From NCBI GenBank assembly GCA_964491395.1, contig CAZBGI010000014.1, forward strand, positions 1-64,000: a stretch of DNA of 64,000 nucleotides, read 5' to 3'. The notes under the pieces were generated by a model, which searched no databases, had not been told where the DNA came from, and saw nothing but the letters and a program-made list of their open reading frames with translations. Made by a program: the position numbers and the translations under genes. Below are positions 42,171 through 52,100 of this stretch, piece by piece (within the stretch, counting starts at the first letter, position 1; each line of letters opens with the position of its first letter). Source of the stretch: SKVR01 sp964491395 (GTDB lineage: Bacteria > Bacteroidota > Bacteroidia > Bacteroidales > UBA7960).

Positions 42171-44450
42171 TTAAAAATACTGGATTTCCTCAACCAGTTG
42201 CCAGGGTTCTTTTATAAGGTAAGGATTTTTGTCAATATGAATGAGTCCGCTGATGGAAAGCTTTTTCACATGGAATTGGGTCTGACCTTCTGTATCAAGG
42301 AATTTAATTACTATCAATGAGCCAATTTTGATTATGAAATTATCCACCTCCTGAGCAACATCCATGAGGGCGTCTTTCGCTTTGATGATATCGGGATTTT
42401 TGCAGGGTTTTGCCGTAAAGCATTTGTAGATATCATCAATAATATCATAAACCTGTGCAGTGGTCATTTCCTCTCTCGAATGGGTCATAAATTCGTTGTA
42501 TCCCATCTCAGACTTTTCCTGGCTATAGGGTTCCAGACCTACTGTTTTGGTTAGTTTCAGCACGGCATTGTAGCAATTCATGCTGTTGTTCTGGTTTTCT
42601 GTGTCGAACCATGAAATTACAGGAACGTAGCGGCGCAGATTTCTCTTTTTGTAATCGGAATTGATAGAGTTGAAGGACACATAGTCATGAAATGCACTTT
42701 GCAGGATGTAAATCTGGTCTTTGAGTCTGAGAATCTCATCATGGTGCTTTTTCTCCATTTTCTCCAGTTTGCGCTCGTAGTATTTGTAATACTGCTTCAT
42801 AAACTGGTTCTGAGGGCCGGCAGCTACCAAACGCTGACCCTCTTCCGTATCCAGAAACTGGTCAAAATTATCAATAAATTTTTCTGCTATTTTATCTGCC
42901 TGCTTATTGTAAGAAGTTTCATACTTCCAGGTGTTTTTAGGATTAAGAATCAGCGAATCCACACCTTTTACTTCGAGGGGTATGCTCAGGCCGAAAGGTT
43001 TGATCTCTTCTACGGGTGCATTGTCAAGAGAACCATCCAGGATAGCCCTGATGATGTTGCGAGTGGATTCCAGGTCGATACGCTGGCCGATACCGTAGGG
43101 ACCACCAATCCAACCGGTGTTGACCAGGTAGGCTGTGGCGCCATGTTTTTTCATTTTGTCGGCCAGCTGTCTTGCATAAATGGTGGGGTGCAACATTAAA
43201 AACGCAGCCCCGAAGGCAGAGGAGAAGGTAGGCAAGGGTTCTTTTACCCCTCTTTCAGTACCGGCCAGTTTGCTGGTGTAGCCGCTGAGAAAATAATACA
43301 TCGCCTGTTCGCGGGTAAGTCTTGAAACAGGAGGCAAAACGCCAAAGGCATCTGCCGTGAGAAAGATAATCTTTTTGGGATGCGTTCCCTTGCTTACAGG
43401 TTTTACAATATTATCTATGTGATGAATGGGGTAGGAAACGCGGGTATTCTCAGTTTTTGTGGTGTCAAAAAAATTGATTTCTCCGGTTTGTGTATTATAT
43501 ACCACATTTTCGAGCAAGGCATTGCGACGAATGGCATTGTAAATTTCCGGTTCTTTCTCCTTGCTCAGGTTGATGCATTTGGCGTAGCAGCCTCCTTCAA
43601 AGTTGAAAACTCCCTCGTCGTCCCATCCATGCTCATCGTCCCCAATCAGATAGCGGTCCGGATCAGCTGACAGGGTTGTTTTTCCTGTGCCCGAAAGCCC
43701 GAAAAAGATAGCAGTGTCTCCGTTTATCCCCATGTTGGCAGAGCAGTGCATAGAGGCCATCCCATTGAGGGGAAGGTAGTAATTCATGATGCTGAAGAAA
43801 CCTTTCTTGATTTCTCCTCCATACCATGTGCCTCCCACCAGCGACATCTTCTCTTTCAGGTTGAATGCCACATATATGTCGGAATTGAGATTCTGTTCTT
43901 CCCATCGTTCGTTGACCGCTTTGCAGGCATTAAGCATAACAAAATCGGGTTCAAAGTCCTGCAACTCTTCTTCAGTGGGGCGGATAAACATGTTTTTCAC
44001 AAAATGTGCCATCCATGCCACTTCTGTAATTACCCTGATTTTAAGCCTTGAATTTTCGTTGGCTCCGCAAAAAGCATCCATGACATAGAGTTTCTTGCCC
44101 TGAAATTGTTGCAGTGTAGTTTCTTTGAGCTCACCCCACACCTGCTCGCTGATGGGGTGGTTGTCTGATCGTTTGGCATTGGGCCCTGCCCACCAGATAT
44201 TGTCTTTGGAGGTTTCTTCCATCACAATATATTTATCTTTGGGCGAACGACCCGTAAAGATGCCCGTATCGACAGCTACGGCACCATTTTCGGTTTCAAA
44301 ACCTTTCTCTAAACCTTCCAGCGAAGGATCGGTTTCATGCTCGTACAATTCGTCATAAGACAAATTGTAGTAAATTTCTGGTGTGTCTGTAATACCATAA
44401 ATGGTAAGATCCGGAGGGTAGACCTGGATAGTTTCTGTTTTTTGGTTCAT
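42171..44450 (-). CDS. pckA: Phosphoenolpyruvate carboxykinase (ATP) with a 214-residue C-terminal extension
   Basis: Converts oxaloacetate and ATP to PEP and CO2 in gluconeogenesis (or the reverse in fermenters). Residues 1-545 are a complete enzyme. They contain IFTGRSPKDKYIV (substrate-binding Arg), the kinase P-loop GLSGTGKTTLSAD (about 250-260), metal-binding IGDDEHGW, FEGGCYAK, and the usual C-terminal helix ending VAAGP. The family normally stops there (about 535-540). Here the same frame runs on for about 214 residues: a basic coiled coil (YYKYYERKLEKMEKKHHDEILRLK), a mixed helical part (NNSMNCYNAVLKL, TTAQVYDIIDDIYKCF), then a hydrophobic beta-like end (SLIVIKFLDTEGQ). I do not recognise the extension. 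No stop or frameshift is seen at the junction. A strong terminator follows. Confidence 0.93.
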   Translation of the reverse strand: MNQKTETIQVYPPDLTIYGITDTPEIYYNLSYDELYEHETDPSLEGLEKGFETENGAVAVDTGIFTGRSPKDKYIVMEETSKDNIWWAGPNAKRSDNHPISEQVWGELKETTLQQFQGKKLYVMDAFCGANENSRLKIRVITEVAWMAHFVKNMFIRPTEEELQDFEPDFVMLNACKAVNERWEEQNLNSDIYVAFNLKEKMSLVGGTWYGGEIKKGFFSIMNYYLPLNGMASMHCSANMGINGDTAIFFGLSGTGKTTLSADPDRYLIGDDEHGWDDEGVFNFEGGCYAKCINLSKEKEPEIYNAIRRNALLENVVYNTQTGEINFFDTTKTENTRVSYPIHHIDNIVKPVSKGTHPKKIIFLTADAFGVLPPVSRLTREQAMYYFLSGYTSKLAGTERGVKEPLPTFSSAFGAAFLMLHPTIYARQLADKMKKHGATAYLVNTGWIGGPYGIGQRIDLESTRNIIRAILDGSLDNAPVEEIKPFGLSIPLEVKGVDSLILNPKNTWKYETSYNKQADKIAEKFIDNFDQFLDTEEGQRLVAAGPQNQFMKQYYKYYERKLEKMEKKHHDEILRLKDQIYILQSAFHDYVSFNSINSDYKKRNLRRYVPVISWFDTENQNNSMNCYNAVLKLTKTVGLEPYSQEKSEMGYNEFMTHSREEMTTAQVYDIIDDIYKCFTAKPCKNPDIIKAKDALMDVAQEVDNFIIKIGSLIVIKFLDTEGQTQFHVKKLSISGLIHIDKNPYLIKEPWQLVEEIQYF

Positions 44451-44941
44451 AAGGGTTTTTTTATTTGCAGCAGGTTGCCTGCTGTTTGTAACTAATGTGT
44501 TTTGATGCCGCCAAAATTATAAAAAAACATACTAAACTCGTAAATAATTCAATAAAATTATCAGCTTATGGATTTTTAAGATTTTTATGGAATAATCTTC
44601 CCTTAAACGCTGTTTTTACTTGTGTTAGATGCATGTGCATGAGGGAGTATTGGAAAACAATGCAGGGTTTGTGGTGGTTATCATCTGTATTGACAAATGA
44701 ATGTTCATGACACGATTTCAAGCCATCCCTGAACAGACAGACCGTGGACACTGTAATTCTGAACGTGATTTTTTTTACTCAATCCATGTATGATGGCTGC
44801 CAAAATGCATAAAAAGGAACATTTTCATTCAAAGATAGGCCCTGTCTGTGGTTGCTTTTTCTGTGGTGCAGGAAGTGGATTCTTTATGGGATAAGGTAGT
44901 GCATTGCAGCCAGCGATACAAAACTCAAAAAACAAAAAGGT
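44451..44941. other. Intergenic region between divergent pckA and photolyase-family genes
   Basis: About 490 bases with no convincing open frame. It holds the pckA -7 box (44512-44519) and a short inverted repeat ATGAA-TG-TTCAT near 44697-44708. No clear promoter is visible for the plus-strand gene. Confidence 0.4.
44512..44519 (-). promoter_or_regulatory. Promoter -7 box for pckA
   Basis: Minus-strand TAATTTTG, a full TAnnTTTG match, 62 bases before the pckA start. No -33 TTTG is seen at the right spacing. Confidence 0.4.
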
Positions 44942-46438
44942 ATGAGCATAATTTCTCTTGTATTTCCTCATCAGTTGTTTGAAAATTCTCCTTTGCCTTT
45001 TGACAAAGGGAAGGTTTATCTTATTGAGGAATCACTGTTTTTCAGGCAATATAACTTCCATAAGCAAAAGCTGGCCTTCATGAGGGCTTCTATGAGATTC
45101 TATGAGGACTTTTTAAAAGAGAAAGGAACGAAAGTCGATTACATACCGAGCCATGAGAAAGAGTCTGATATTCGGAAACTCCTTTCACAACTCAGTAAAG
45201 GAAACAATACAGAGATACACTATATTGATCCCACGGATGACTGGCTCAGGCAACGACTGAAAAAAAGTGGCAAAGAGCACGATTTAAGTTTGAAGATGCA
45301 TACTACTCCTTTATTTATGAATACGCTCCGGGAGATTGAAGACTATTTTGCCGACAAGAAAAGATATTACCACTCGGATTTTTATACCGATCAACGAAAG
45401 AAAAGAAAACTATTACTGGAAGATGACAAGAAGCCCCTGGGAGGAAAATGGAGTTATGATGCCGAAAACAGGAAAAAGTACCCTTCAAATAAACAACCTC
45501 CCCGGATTACCTTTCCAAAACAAAATGATTATTATAAGGAGGCTGTAATCTATGTGGAAAAGTATTTTGGAAGCAATTATGGTTCGTTGAGTGAAAAACC
45601 CTTATATCCTGTCACTCATGAAAGCGCTGCCTCCTGGTTGGAGAACTTTTTTACAGAAAGGTTTGAAGAATTTGGACCTTATGAAGATGCCATAGTTGCT
45701 GATGAAGGCATATTGCACCACAGCATGCTTTCGCCCATGCTGAACAACGGATTGCTCACGGCTGACCGTGTGCTGGATGCAGCATTACAATACAGTAGAG
45801 AAAACAAAATTCCGCTCAATTCCCTGGAAGGGTTTGTCAGGCAAATTATGGGGTGGAGAGAGTTTATCAGGGCTATCTATGAGTTGAAAGGTAGAGAAGA
45901 ACGAACGCGAAATTTCCGGGGATTTTCACGAAAAATTCCCGAATCTTTCTATGAGGGCACCACGGGGATTGCCCCGGTAGATATTGTTATCAAAAGGGTT
46001 TTGAAAACCGGTTACTGCCATCACATCGAGCGATTAATGGTGCTGGGAAATTTTATGCTGTTGTGCGAATTTGATCCCGATGAGGTTTATAAATGGTTTA
46101 TGGAACTGTTTATAGATGCATGGGACTGGGTTATGGTTCCCAATGTTTATGGGATGAGTCAGTTCGCTGACGGTGGGCTTATGGCCACCAAACCCTATTT
46201 CAGTGGCAGCAATTACCTGATGAAAATGAGTAATTTTCCCGGGGGAGACTGGCAAAAAACCTGGGATGGGCTTTTCTGGCGGTTCATGGACCAGCATAAG
46301 GATTTTTTAGGGAAAAATGCACGTTTGGGGATGTTGTTGCGTACATTGGAAAAGATGGATAAAGATAAGCGAAAAGCCCACTTCGATCATGCAGAAAAGT
46401 TTCTCCACCAACTCAATACTTCAACCGGGAAAGGTTAA
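44942..46438 (+). CDS. Cryptochrome/photolyase-family protein of the PhrB type, lacking the 4Fe-4S cysteines
   Basis: A 498-residue flavoprotein of the family that includes the bacterial (6-4) photolyase PhrB (507 residues), which repairs UV lesions using light. An N-terminal alpha/beta domain is followed by the helical FAD-binding domain, with TGYCHHIERLMVLGNFMLLCEF and the very conserved VPNVYGMSQFADGGLMATKPYFSGSNYL. PhrB-type proteins hold a 4Fe-4S cluster on four Cys. Here the first position is Pro345, and the segment that should carry the other three (SDYC-x2-C-x12-C) reads MSNFPGGDWQKTWDGLFWRF (429-448), shortened and without any Cys. The two other Cys (359, 375) are not at cluster positions. 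A flavin reductase gene follows 112 bases downstream on the same strand. Confidence 0.9.
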   Translation: MSIISLVFPHQLFENSPLPFDKGKVYLIEESLFFRQYNFHKQKLAFMRASMRFYEDFLKEKGTKVDYIPSHEKESDIRKLLSQLSKGNNTEIHYIDPTDDWLRQRLKKSGKEHDLSLKMHTTPLFMNTLREIEDYFADKKRYYHSDFYTDQRKKRKLLLEDDKKPLGGKWSYDAENRKKYPSNKQPPRITFPKQNDYYKEAVIYVEKYFGSNYGSLSEKPLYPVTHESAASWLENFFTERFEEFGPYEDAIVADEGILHHSMLSPMLNNGLLTADRVLDAALQYSRENKIPLNSLEGFVRQIMGWREFIRAIYELKGREERTRNFRGFSRKIPESFYEGTTGIAPVDIVIKRVLKTGYCHHIERLMVLGNFMLLCEFDPDEVYKWFMELFIDAWDWVMVPNVYGMSQFADGGLMATKPYFSGSNYLMKMSNFPGGDWQKTWDGLFWRFMDQHKDFLGKNARLGMLLRTLEKMDKDKRKAHFDHAEKFLHQLNTSTGKG

Positions 46439-46477
46439 ATCTTTTTTTATCAGATGTATTTTCCGTAAAAATACCCA

Positions 46478-46507
46478 TTGTTGAGCCTGGTTGTTTTTGT
46501 ATATTTC
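46478..46507 (+). promoter_or_regulatory. Possible promoter for the flavin reductase-like gene
   Basis: TTG at 46478-46480, a 19-base spacer, TATATTTC at 46500-46507 (last base off consensus). It supports a start at 46550 rather than the in-frame ATG at 46478, which would overlap it. Confidence 0.35.
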
Positions 46508-46549
46508 GCATCTGTTTTAACAAAGTTGCCGGAGATAAAAACTGAAGCC

Positions 46550-47128
46550 ATGACCAAAACATCCTTTGAACCGCAAAAGATTCTGTTCCCAATGCCTGTA
46601 AGCTTAATTGTAACAGGGATTCCTGAAAAAGCGAATATTGTCACCATTGCATGGGTGAGTTTGCTCACCAGTGCACCCCCTACTTTAGGGATTTCTGTTG
46701 GTTCCAGGGGGTTTTCAGGAGATGAAATACTGAAAAACAAGCACTTTACGGTTAATATTGCAGGAACGGATATCATGACCGAAGCCGATTATTGCGGCAT
46801 TACCTCTGGAAAGGAAGTGGATAAATTTGAAAAAACCGGTTTAACCAAAATTCCCTCCCTTAAAATCCCTTCCCCTATCATCAAAGAATGCCCTCTGAAT
46901 ATTGAATGCCAACTGGTGTCTTCCTCTCTTGTGGGAAAGACCCATCATTTTGTTGGTAAAATCCTGCAGGTACATATGGATACCGATAAATTGAAAGATC
47001 CGGAAAATCCGGGTTCTTATATTGCGGAAGCGATGGATCCACTCATATACATGGGAGGAGCAAGAGAATACCGGAAGCTGGGTGAAAAAATTGGAGATGC
47101 TTACAGTATTGGGAGAAAATTGGGTTAA
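46550..47128 (+). CDS. Flavin reductase-like domain protein (FMN-binding split barrel)
   Basis: A 192-residue protein of the flavin reductase family. It has the ILFPMPVSLIVTG start, NIVTIAWVSLLTSAPPTLGISVGSRGFSGDEILKNKHFTVNIAG (the FMN-binding core) and the middle FEKTGLTKIPSLKIPSPIIKECPLNIECQL. Such proteins reduce free flavin with NAD(P)H or bind FMN as redox partners. The start at 46550 gives the usual short N-terminus. The gene follows the photolyase-family gene, whose cofactor is a flavin. A functional link (supply of reduced flavin) is possible but unproven. Confidence 0.88.
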   Translation: MTKTSFEPQKILFPMPVSLIVTGIPEKANIVTIAWVSLLTSAPPTLGISVGSRGFSGDEILKNKHFTVNIAGTDIMTEADYCGITSGKEVDKFEKTGLTKIPSLKIPSPIIKECPLNIECQLVSSSLVGKTHHFVGKILQVHMDTDKLKDPENPGSYIAEAMDPLIYMGGAREYRKLGEKIGDAYSIGRKLG

Positions 47129-47251
47129 AAAGCATTGGTTTTAGGCCTGGTCAGATGAAAAATCTGTCAAGAGGAGATTGAGGGTGTTTTGTGGATGAAG
47201 TTGAAAAAACAACTTGGTGTATATTTTATGACTGTGTATCAATAAAAAATA

Positions 47252-47259
47252 TAAATTTG
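47252..47259 (+). promoter_or_regulatory. Promoter -7 box (TAAATTTG) for the pentapeptide protein
   Basis: A full TAnnTTTG match 30 bases before the ATG at 47289. No good -33 box is present. Confidence 0.4.
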
Positions 47260-47288
47260 TATTATTAATAATCAATTAAGCCTGACAA

Positions 47289-47864
47289 ATGGACGAAAAT
47301 GGAAACAGGTTTCTTTCTGACAAGGATCTTTGGCTATTGATAGCGCAAAGTTCGGTTGGAGATTCTTACAGACCCCTAAATTTGCGTGGAGCTGTTCTTA
47401 GTGGTGCCCAATTAGCCGGTGCTGATTTGTCGGGTGCCAATTTTTCAAAAGCCGATCTGAGAGGTGCCAACCTGCAGGGCGCCAACCTCTCCGGAGCATT
47501 TCTGGCCAATGCCGATTTAAGCAATGCCAACCTTGTGGGGGCAACTGTGGACGGTGCCGTGTTGGCAGGTGCCAATCTGAGTCATGCAAATGTAAATGAG
47601 GCCGATCTTTCGGATACCAACCTGGCAGATGCTGATTTGACAAAAATATCTGCAGTCAATTGTGATTTTACCCGCTCTGATCTTTCGCAATGCATTATCC
47701 GGTATGGGGAACTTACACGTGCCAATTTGCTCAAAGCCAATCTTTCCGGAGCAGATCTGACTGGAGCTGATGTGCTGGAAGCCAATTTTGCCCGCACCTA
47801 TTTCAATGATACTGTAATGGAGGGCATCATAAATCTGGAGCGGGCCGTGGGATATAAGGGTTGA
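47289..47864 (+). CDS. Pentapeptide-repeat protein
   Basis: A 191-residue right-handed quadrilateral beta-helix protein. After an N-terminal cap of about 30 residues, roughly 28 A(D/N)LxxA-type pentapeptides follow almost without break (GANLQGANLSGAFLANADLSNANL). There is one irregular part near residues 120-135 (TKISAVNCDFTRSDLSQCIIRYGEL), then further repeats. There is no signal peptide or membrane helix, so it is cytoplasmic. Some relatives mimic DNA and bind gyrase (Qnr/MfpA), but most have no known role and nothing here singles out gyrase binding. It is convergent with the methyltransferase gene, 44 bases between the stops. Confidence 0.92.
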   Translation: MDENGNRFLSDKDLWLLIAQSSVGDSYRPLNLRGAVLSGAQLAGADLSGANFSKADLRGANLQGANLSGAFLANADLSNANLVGATVDGAVLAGANLSHANVNEADLSDTNLADADLTKISAVNCDFTRSDLSQCIIRYGELTRANLLKANLSGADLTGADVLEANFARTYFNDTVMEGIINLERAVGYKG

Positions 47865-47908
47865 GATCAGGCCAACGTTTTTGGTTGAGTTTGAGGTAGT
47901 GAGTGAGG

Positions 47909-48742
47909 CTAAGGTTTAGGATGGGGTTGGTTTTGGCGCAGCTGTTTTTGAAGCTTCTTGGTTTTTCTTTTTTCTTTCAGGAGTTCAATATTGAGTGCGG
48001 CAGTTTTTTGTTTCCATTTTTTTGATTCTTCTTTACTATCCTCCTTTTCTTTTTCCAGTAAGATGCAGTTACCCAGTATTTCAAACCCTTGAATAATCTG
48101 AGGATTTTTCCGGGTTAGACTGATAAGTTCAGTGATTGGTTCCGGGGGATTTTTTCCCGCGCATACTACGGCAAGTCCTTCGCCAGCGTGAAATTCAAGA
48201 ACAGTATATTTTTCCCTGATTTCTTCCATTAGTTTCCACACTTCAAATCCGGGTCTTCTTACTTTCGTATCATGCAACAGAATAATGCCCTCATTACTCA
48301 TTTTAGGCAACCAACTGTAAAAGTCATTTTCAGCGGCTTCATAGGTATGTGTCCCATCAATGTGCAAAACATCAATTGTCCCCTCTGAAAAGTTATTCAC
48401 TGCTCTGTCAAACTCCATCTGTAACAGGGTGGAGAAACCGGCAAATTCTTTTTGATTGATTTCGCTAACCCGCCGGTATACTTCTCTCCCGTATCTCCCC
48501 ACATGCATATCTCCCTGCCAGGTATCTACTGCAAAGCATTGCGTGGTTAGGTTGAGCGCTTTTCTGGCCTGGCAAAAGGCAAAATACGAGTTCCCACTGT
48601 AGGTACCCAATTCAACCAGCAATCGGGGTTTTACCTGTTCCATCAGCCAGAAAGCAAATGGGATATGGATAATCCAGCCATGAGGATTATCGAGAAATTG
48701 AGGCTTGCTAAGGAAATAATTTTTAGACGTAGCTAAAAGCAT
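47909..48742 (-). CDS. Class I SAM-dependent methyltransferase with coiled-coil tail
   Basis: 277 residues. The Rossmann-type domain (about 35-190) has motif I LLVELGTYSGNSYFAF, the acidic motif II FAVDTWQGD, IDVLHIDGTHTYEAAENDFYSWLPKMSNEGIILLHDTKVRRPGFEVWKLMEEI, all as in the Methyltransf_24 group. That group is often found with glycan-synthesis genes. From about residue 228 the chain becomes a strongly charged coiled coil (KEKEDSKEESKKWKQKTAALNIELLKEKRKTKKLQKQL), which could tether or oligomerise it. No glycosyltransferase genes are next to it here, so the acceptor cannot be guessed. Confidence 0.8.
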   Translation of the reverse strand: MLLATSKNYFLSKPQFLDNPHGWIIHIPFAFWLMEQVKPRLLVELGTYSGNSYFAFCQARKALNLTTQCFAVDTWQGDMHVGRYGREVYRRVSEINQKEFAGFSTLLQMEFDRAVNNFSEGTIDVLHIDGTHTYEAAENDFYSWLPKMSNEGIILLHDTKVRRPGFEVWKLMEEIREKYTVLEFHAGEGLAVVCAGKNPPEPITELISLTRKNPQIIQGFEILGNCILLEKEKEDSKEESKKWKQKTAALNIELLKEKRKTKKLQKQLRQNQPHPKP

Positions 48743-49176
48743 TTTACTGACAGATTGTTGTGTTATTTTAATTGTCCATAAAAATAAGAATAATAAGCTT
48801 TTCGGAAGCTACGCTTGTGTCAGAACCTTTGTTTATACAAATAAAATCAGTAGTGTCAGGTAAAATCATTGGTTGTTCCCCGAAATGCCTGTGTTTATGC
48901 CATCCCTGCGGGATTAAGGACAGAGGGCAATACTATATGCCTATGAACATTTTACTCCTGCGAAGTTTAAAAACGCTGTTGCAAGGAGGAGTCCCCAGTG
49001 AGGTCCACAGGAACGGAACATTTTAACCGGACAACCATGATATAAAATAAAAAAAACAGCATGAAATAAAAATGTATTAAGGGTTTTGTGGGTCAGAACT
49101 GTCTGATATAGTGAACCAAAAAAATAATTAAGTGTTTAAATCATTTGTTGTCAAACATATCTCAAATCTTCCTACA
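48743..49176. other. Intergenic region upstream of the large T9SS protein
   Basis: About 430 bases between divergent genes. It contains an inverted pair ACTCCT (48954-48959) / AGGAGT (48987-48992) and a CCCTGCGGGATT stretch near 48904, of a kind often seen in degraded intergenic repeats. An 84-codon frame at 48772-49026 looks non-coding. No clear promoter pair is seen. Confidence 0.4.
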
Positions 49177-52100
49177 ATGAAAAAACTATTAACGATTTTG
49201 ATCTCGCTGGCGAGTTTATCGCTTTGGAGCCAATCCCATGAGATAGCTCCTGAATATTATGAAAAGCGGATCCAGGAACGCAACCAAAAGCTATCTGAAA
49301 AGGGACAGTCTCCCTTGAATACTTCATTGAATGGTAACTCCCTTCACTACCAAACCCGGTCAGGGAAGGGTGCTGCTGCCCTGAATATGGATAAAAATAA
49401 TACGGCTGAAGGAGAGTGGTTAATCTGGAACAATGGTGAATACAGCAATGCCCTGGGAGGACCGGAAAACTTTGTTTTTGATGTGGCCGCACGGTTTGAG
49501 CCTTCTGACTTGACCAATCTGTCCGGCTATCAGGTATCTTCAGTGAGTATTGTTCCCGGTGATATGGCAGATTTTACACTGAAGATTTGGCAAGGACAAA
49601 ATTCACCCCAGGAAATTTACTCCCAGGCTATTGATTCCATTTTACCTAACCAGGAAAATGTAATAGACCTTGATATGCCTGTCTTGATAGATGCAAGTCA
49701 GGACCTGTGGATAGGTTACCAGGTTTCCGGTACAAATGTTTATCCGGCAGGAGTTGACTCCGGGCCGGCTGTTACCGGAAAGGGTGATATGATAAATTTT
49801 GATGGAGTATGGTATTCTCTTAACGATGAATTTTTCCTGAATTACAACTGGATGATAAGCGCATGGGTTGAACCTGCTGCTGATCCTGAAGCACCAGCAG
49901 CTCCCTTGCAATTAACTGCCACGGCAGATGAAAACGGTGAACTCATTGTTGACCTTGCCTGGAACAATCCATCCGTAAACTTTGAGGGGGGGGCGCTGGA
50001 TGAATTGGATAACATCCTGATTTATCGGGGAGAGACTTTGCTGCAAACCATCAATGATCCTGTTATTGGCGGAAGCGAAAGTTTTACCGACGAGGGTATT
50101 GAATCTTCAGGTACTGTCTCCTATGCTGTTGTGGCTGAAAACCAGAATGGCCAGGGACCCACGGCTCTCGCCTCCGTTTTTGCAGGGCCCGATGTTCCTG
50201 ATGCTCCTTCCAATGTTGTCCTCATCGCAGACGACAACAATGCTGTTGTTAGCTGGGATGCACCCCAGGAGGGTTTAAACGGGGGGGTTGTTAATCCTGC
50301 TCTTATGACTTATACTTTGGTAAGAATGCCTGATTCCGTGATGGTAGCACAGGATATTTCTTCTACTTCTTTTACCGACAGCTCAATCCCCGGAGCAGGA
50401 AATTACTTTTACAGGGTTACGGCCTTTAATGATCAGGGCGAGGGCGGCACTTCGGTATCCAATGTTACTTCGTTGGGACTGGAGGGTTTGCTTTACGCTG
50501 AAACTTTCGATTATCAACCCGGCCCATTACCTGCTGGATGGGAATTAACAGGGGCGTCGCACCACTGGGAAATTTCTCACTCGGCTGTAGCCGGAGGTGA
50601 AACTCCTGAGTTGAGATTAAACTGGGTGCCGGCAACAACAGGCATAAGCAGGCTGGTGAGTCCTGCAATCGACCTGCAGGATAATGAGGCTGTACGGCTT
50701 ATCTTTCATCAGTTCCTGGATAACTTTGCCGCTTCTGACAATGAAAAAATTGCCATGGATTATACTGTTGATGGAGGTGATAACTGGATAACCATCTGGG
50801 AGCAGGAACTAACCGATGAGGATATTCCCCAGGACGAATACGATTATGTATTTAATGTTCCTTCCGATGTATCTTCCATTCAACTGGGTTTGCGCTTTGA
50901 GGGGAATACTTATAATATAGACTATTGGCACATTGATAATATAATTATTCAACCATTACTTGACAATGATTTGATGGCTGAAAATATTGCAGGTAATGCT
51001 TATCCCGCTGCTGGTTCGGAGGCCCTATACACTGTTTCCGTGCAGAATGCAGGACAAACAGGCACTGACAATTTCGTTGTCAAACTAATGGGTGAAGGAG
51101 AAGTTGAGCTCTCGTCGGTTTCAGGAGAATTTCTGCAACCTGGTGAAATAGCCGAATTTTCTTTGCCCTGGACTCCCCAGCAAACCGGTAATACTTTTAT
51201 TTATGGAGTAGTGGAATTTCCCGATGATGAGAATTCTGTTAACAATACAACCTCTGCGCTGGAAATAGAAGTTTTACCAGAAGGATCTTATGTTGCTCAG
51301 GTGGGAACACAGCCCACTTTTGCTCCAACCAATATTCCTTTTGACTTCTTCTGGAAGACAAGTCTGAGCCAGACATTGTACTATCCCGAAGAGTTGGGAC
51401 TTACAGGTGGCGTACTTACTGCTTTGCAGTACAAGAATGACTTTGAAACCGGTTTGAATGACAAGGAAATAAAAATATGGGTGGGAGAAACCCAGCAAGA
51501 CAATCTTGTGGATGGCTGGTTCGATGTCAATGAATTAATCCTTGTTTTTGAGGGAACAGTGGATTTTCCGGAAGGGAAAAATGATATTTTTATTCCGCTG
51601 GATACACCTTATCCCTACACCGGTGATAATCTTGTTGTGTTTACCAGCAACGAATATGAGGACCAATGGTTAGGATACGGCAACAATTTCTATGCTTCAG
51701 CAGATCCCGAGTCAGCACGCACTATAATAAGAACAGCAGACGAAGTGCTTGACCCTGCAAATCCCGGAACGTTCCATCAGAGCGACTGGTATCCCAATAC
51801 AACCTTGTTTTTCTCAACAGAAGGCTTAGGGGGCCTGCAGGGCACCGTATCAGATAATCAGTCAACCCTGGAAGGTGCAGAGGTCAGGTTGGCAGGCACG
51901 CAAAGCACGACCTTAACGGATGAAGAAGGAAACTACCAATTCCCTTATGTTTTGCCAGGCAGCTATGATGTTGAATTTCGTTTGTTCGGCTACTTCTCAC
52001 AGACTATTGAACAGGTTGAGATTGTTGTGGATGAAACCACCCAACTGGATGCAACCCTCGAATCCATTCCTCAATATACTGTTTCAGGTTCAGTGGAAGG

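Noticed and set aside
42171..42815. Possibility that the PEPCK extension is a separate gene joined by a sequencing error
   Set aside because: No start codon with family character at the joint and the coiled coil runs on directly from the PEPCK C-terminal helix; kept as one gene but flagged for checking.
48772..49026. 84-codon plus-strand open frame upstream of the large T9SS gene
   Set aside because: Its start lies next to the methyltransferase start, composition is not coding-like and it contains what looks like degraded intergenic repeat sequence.
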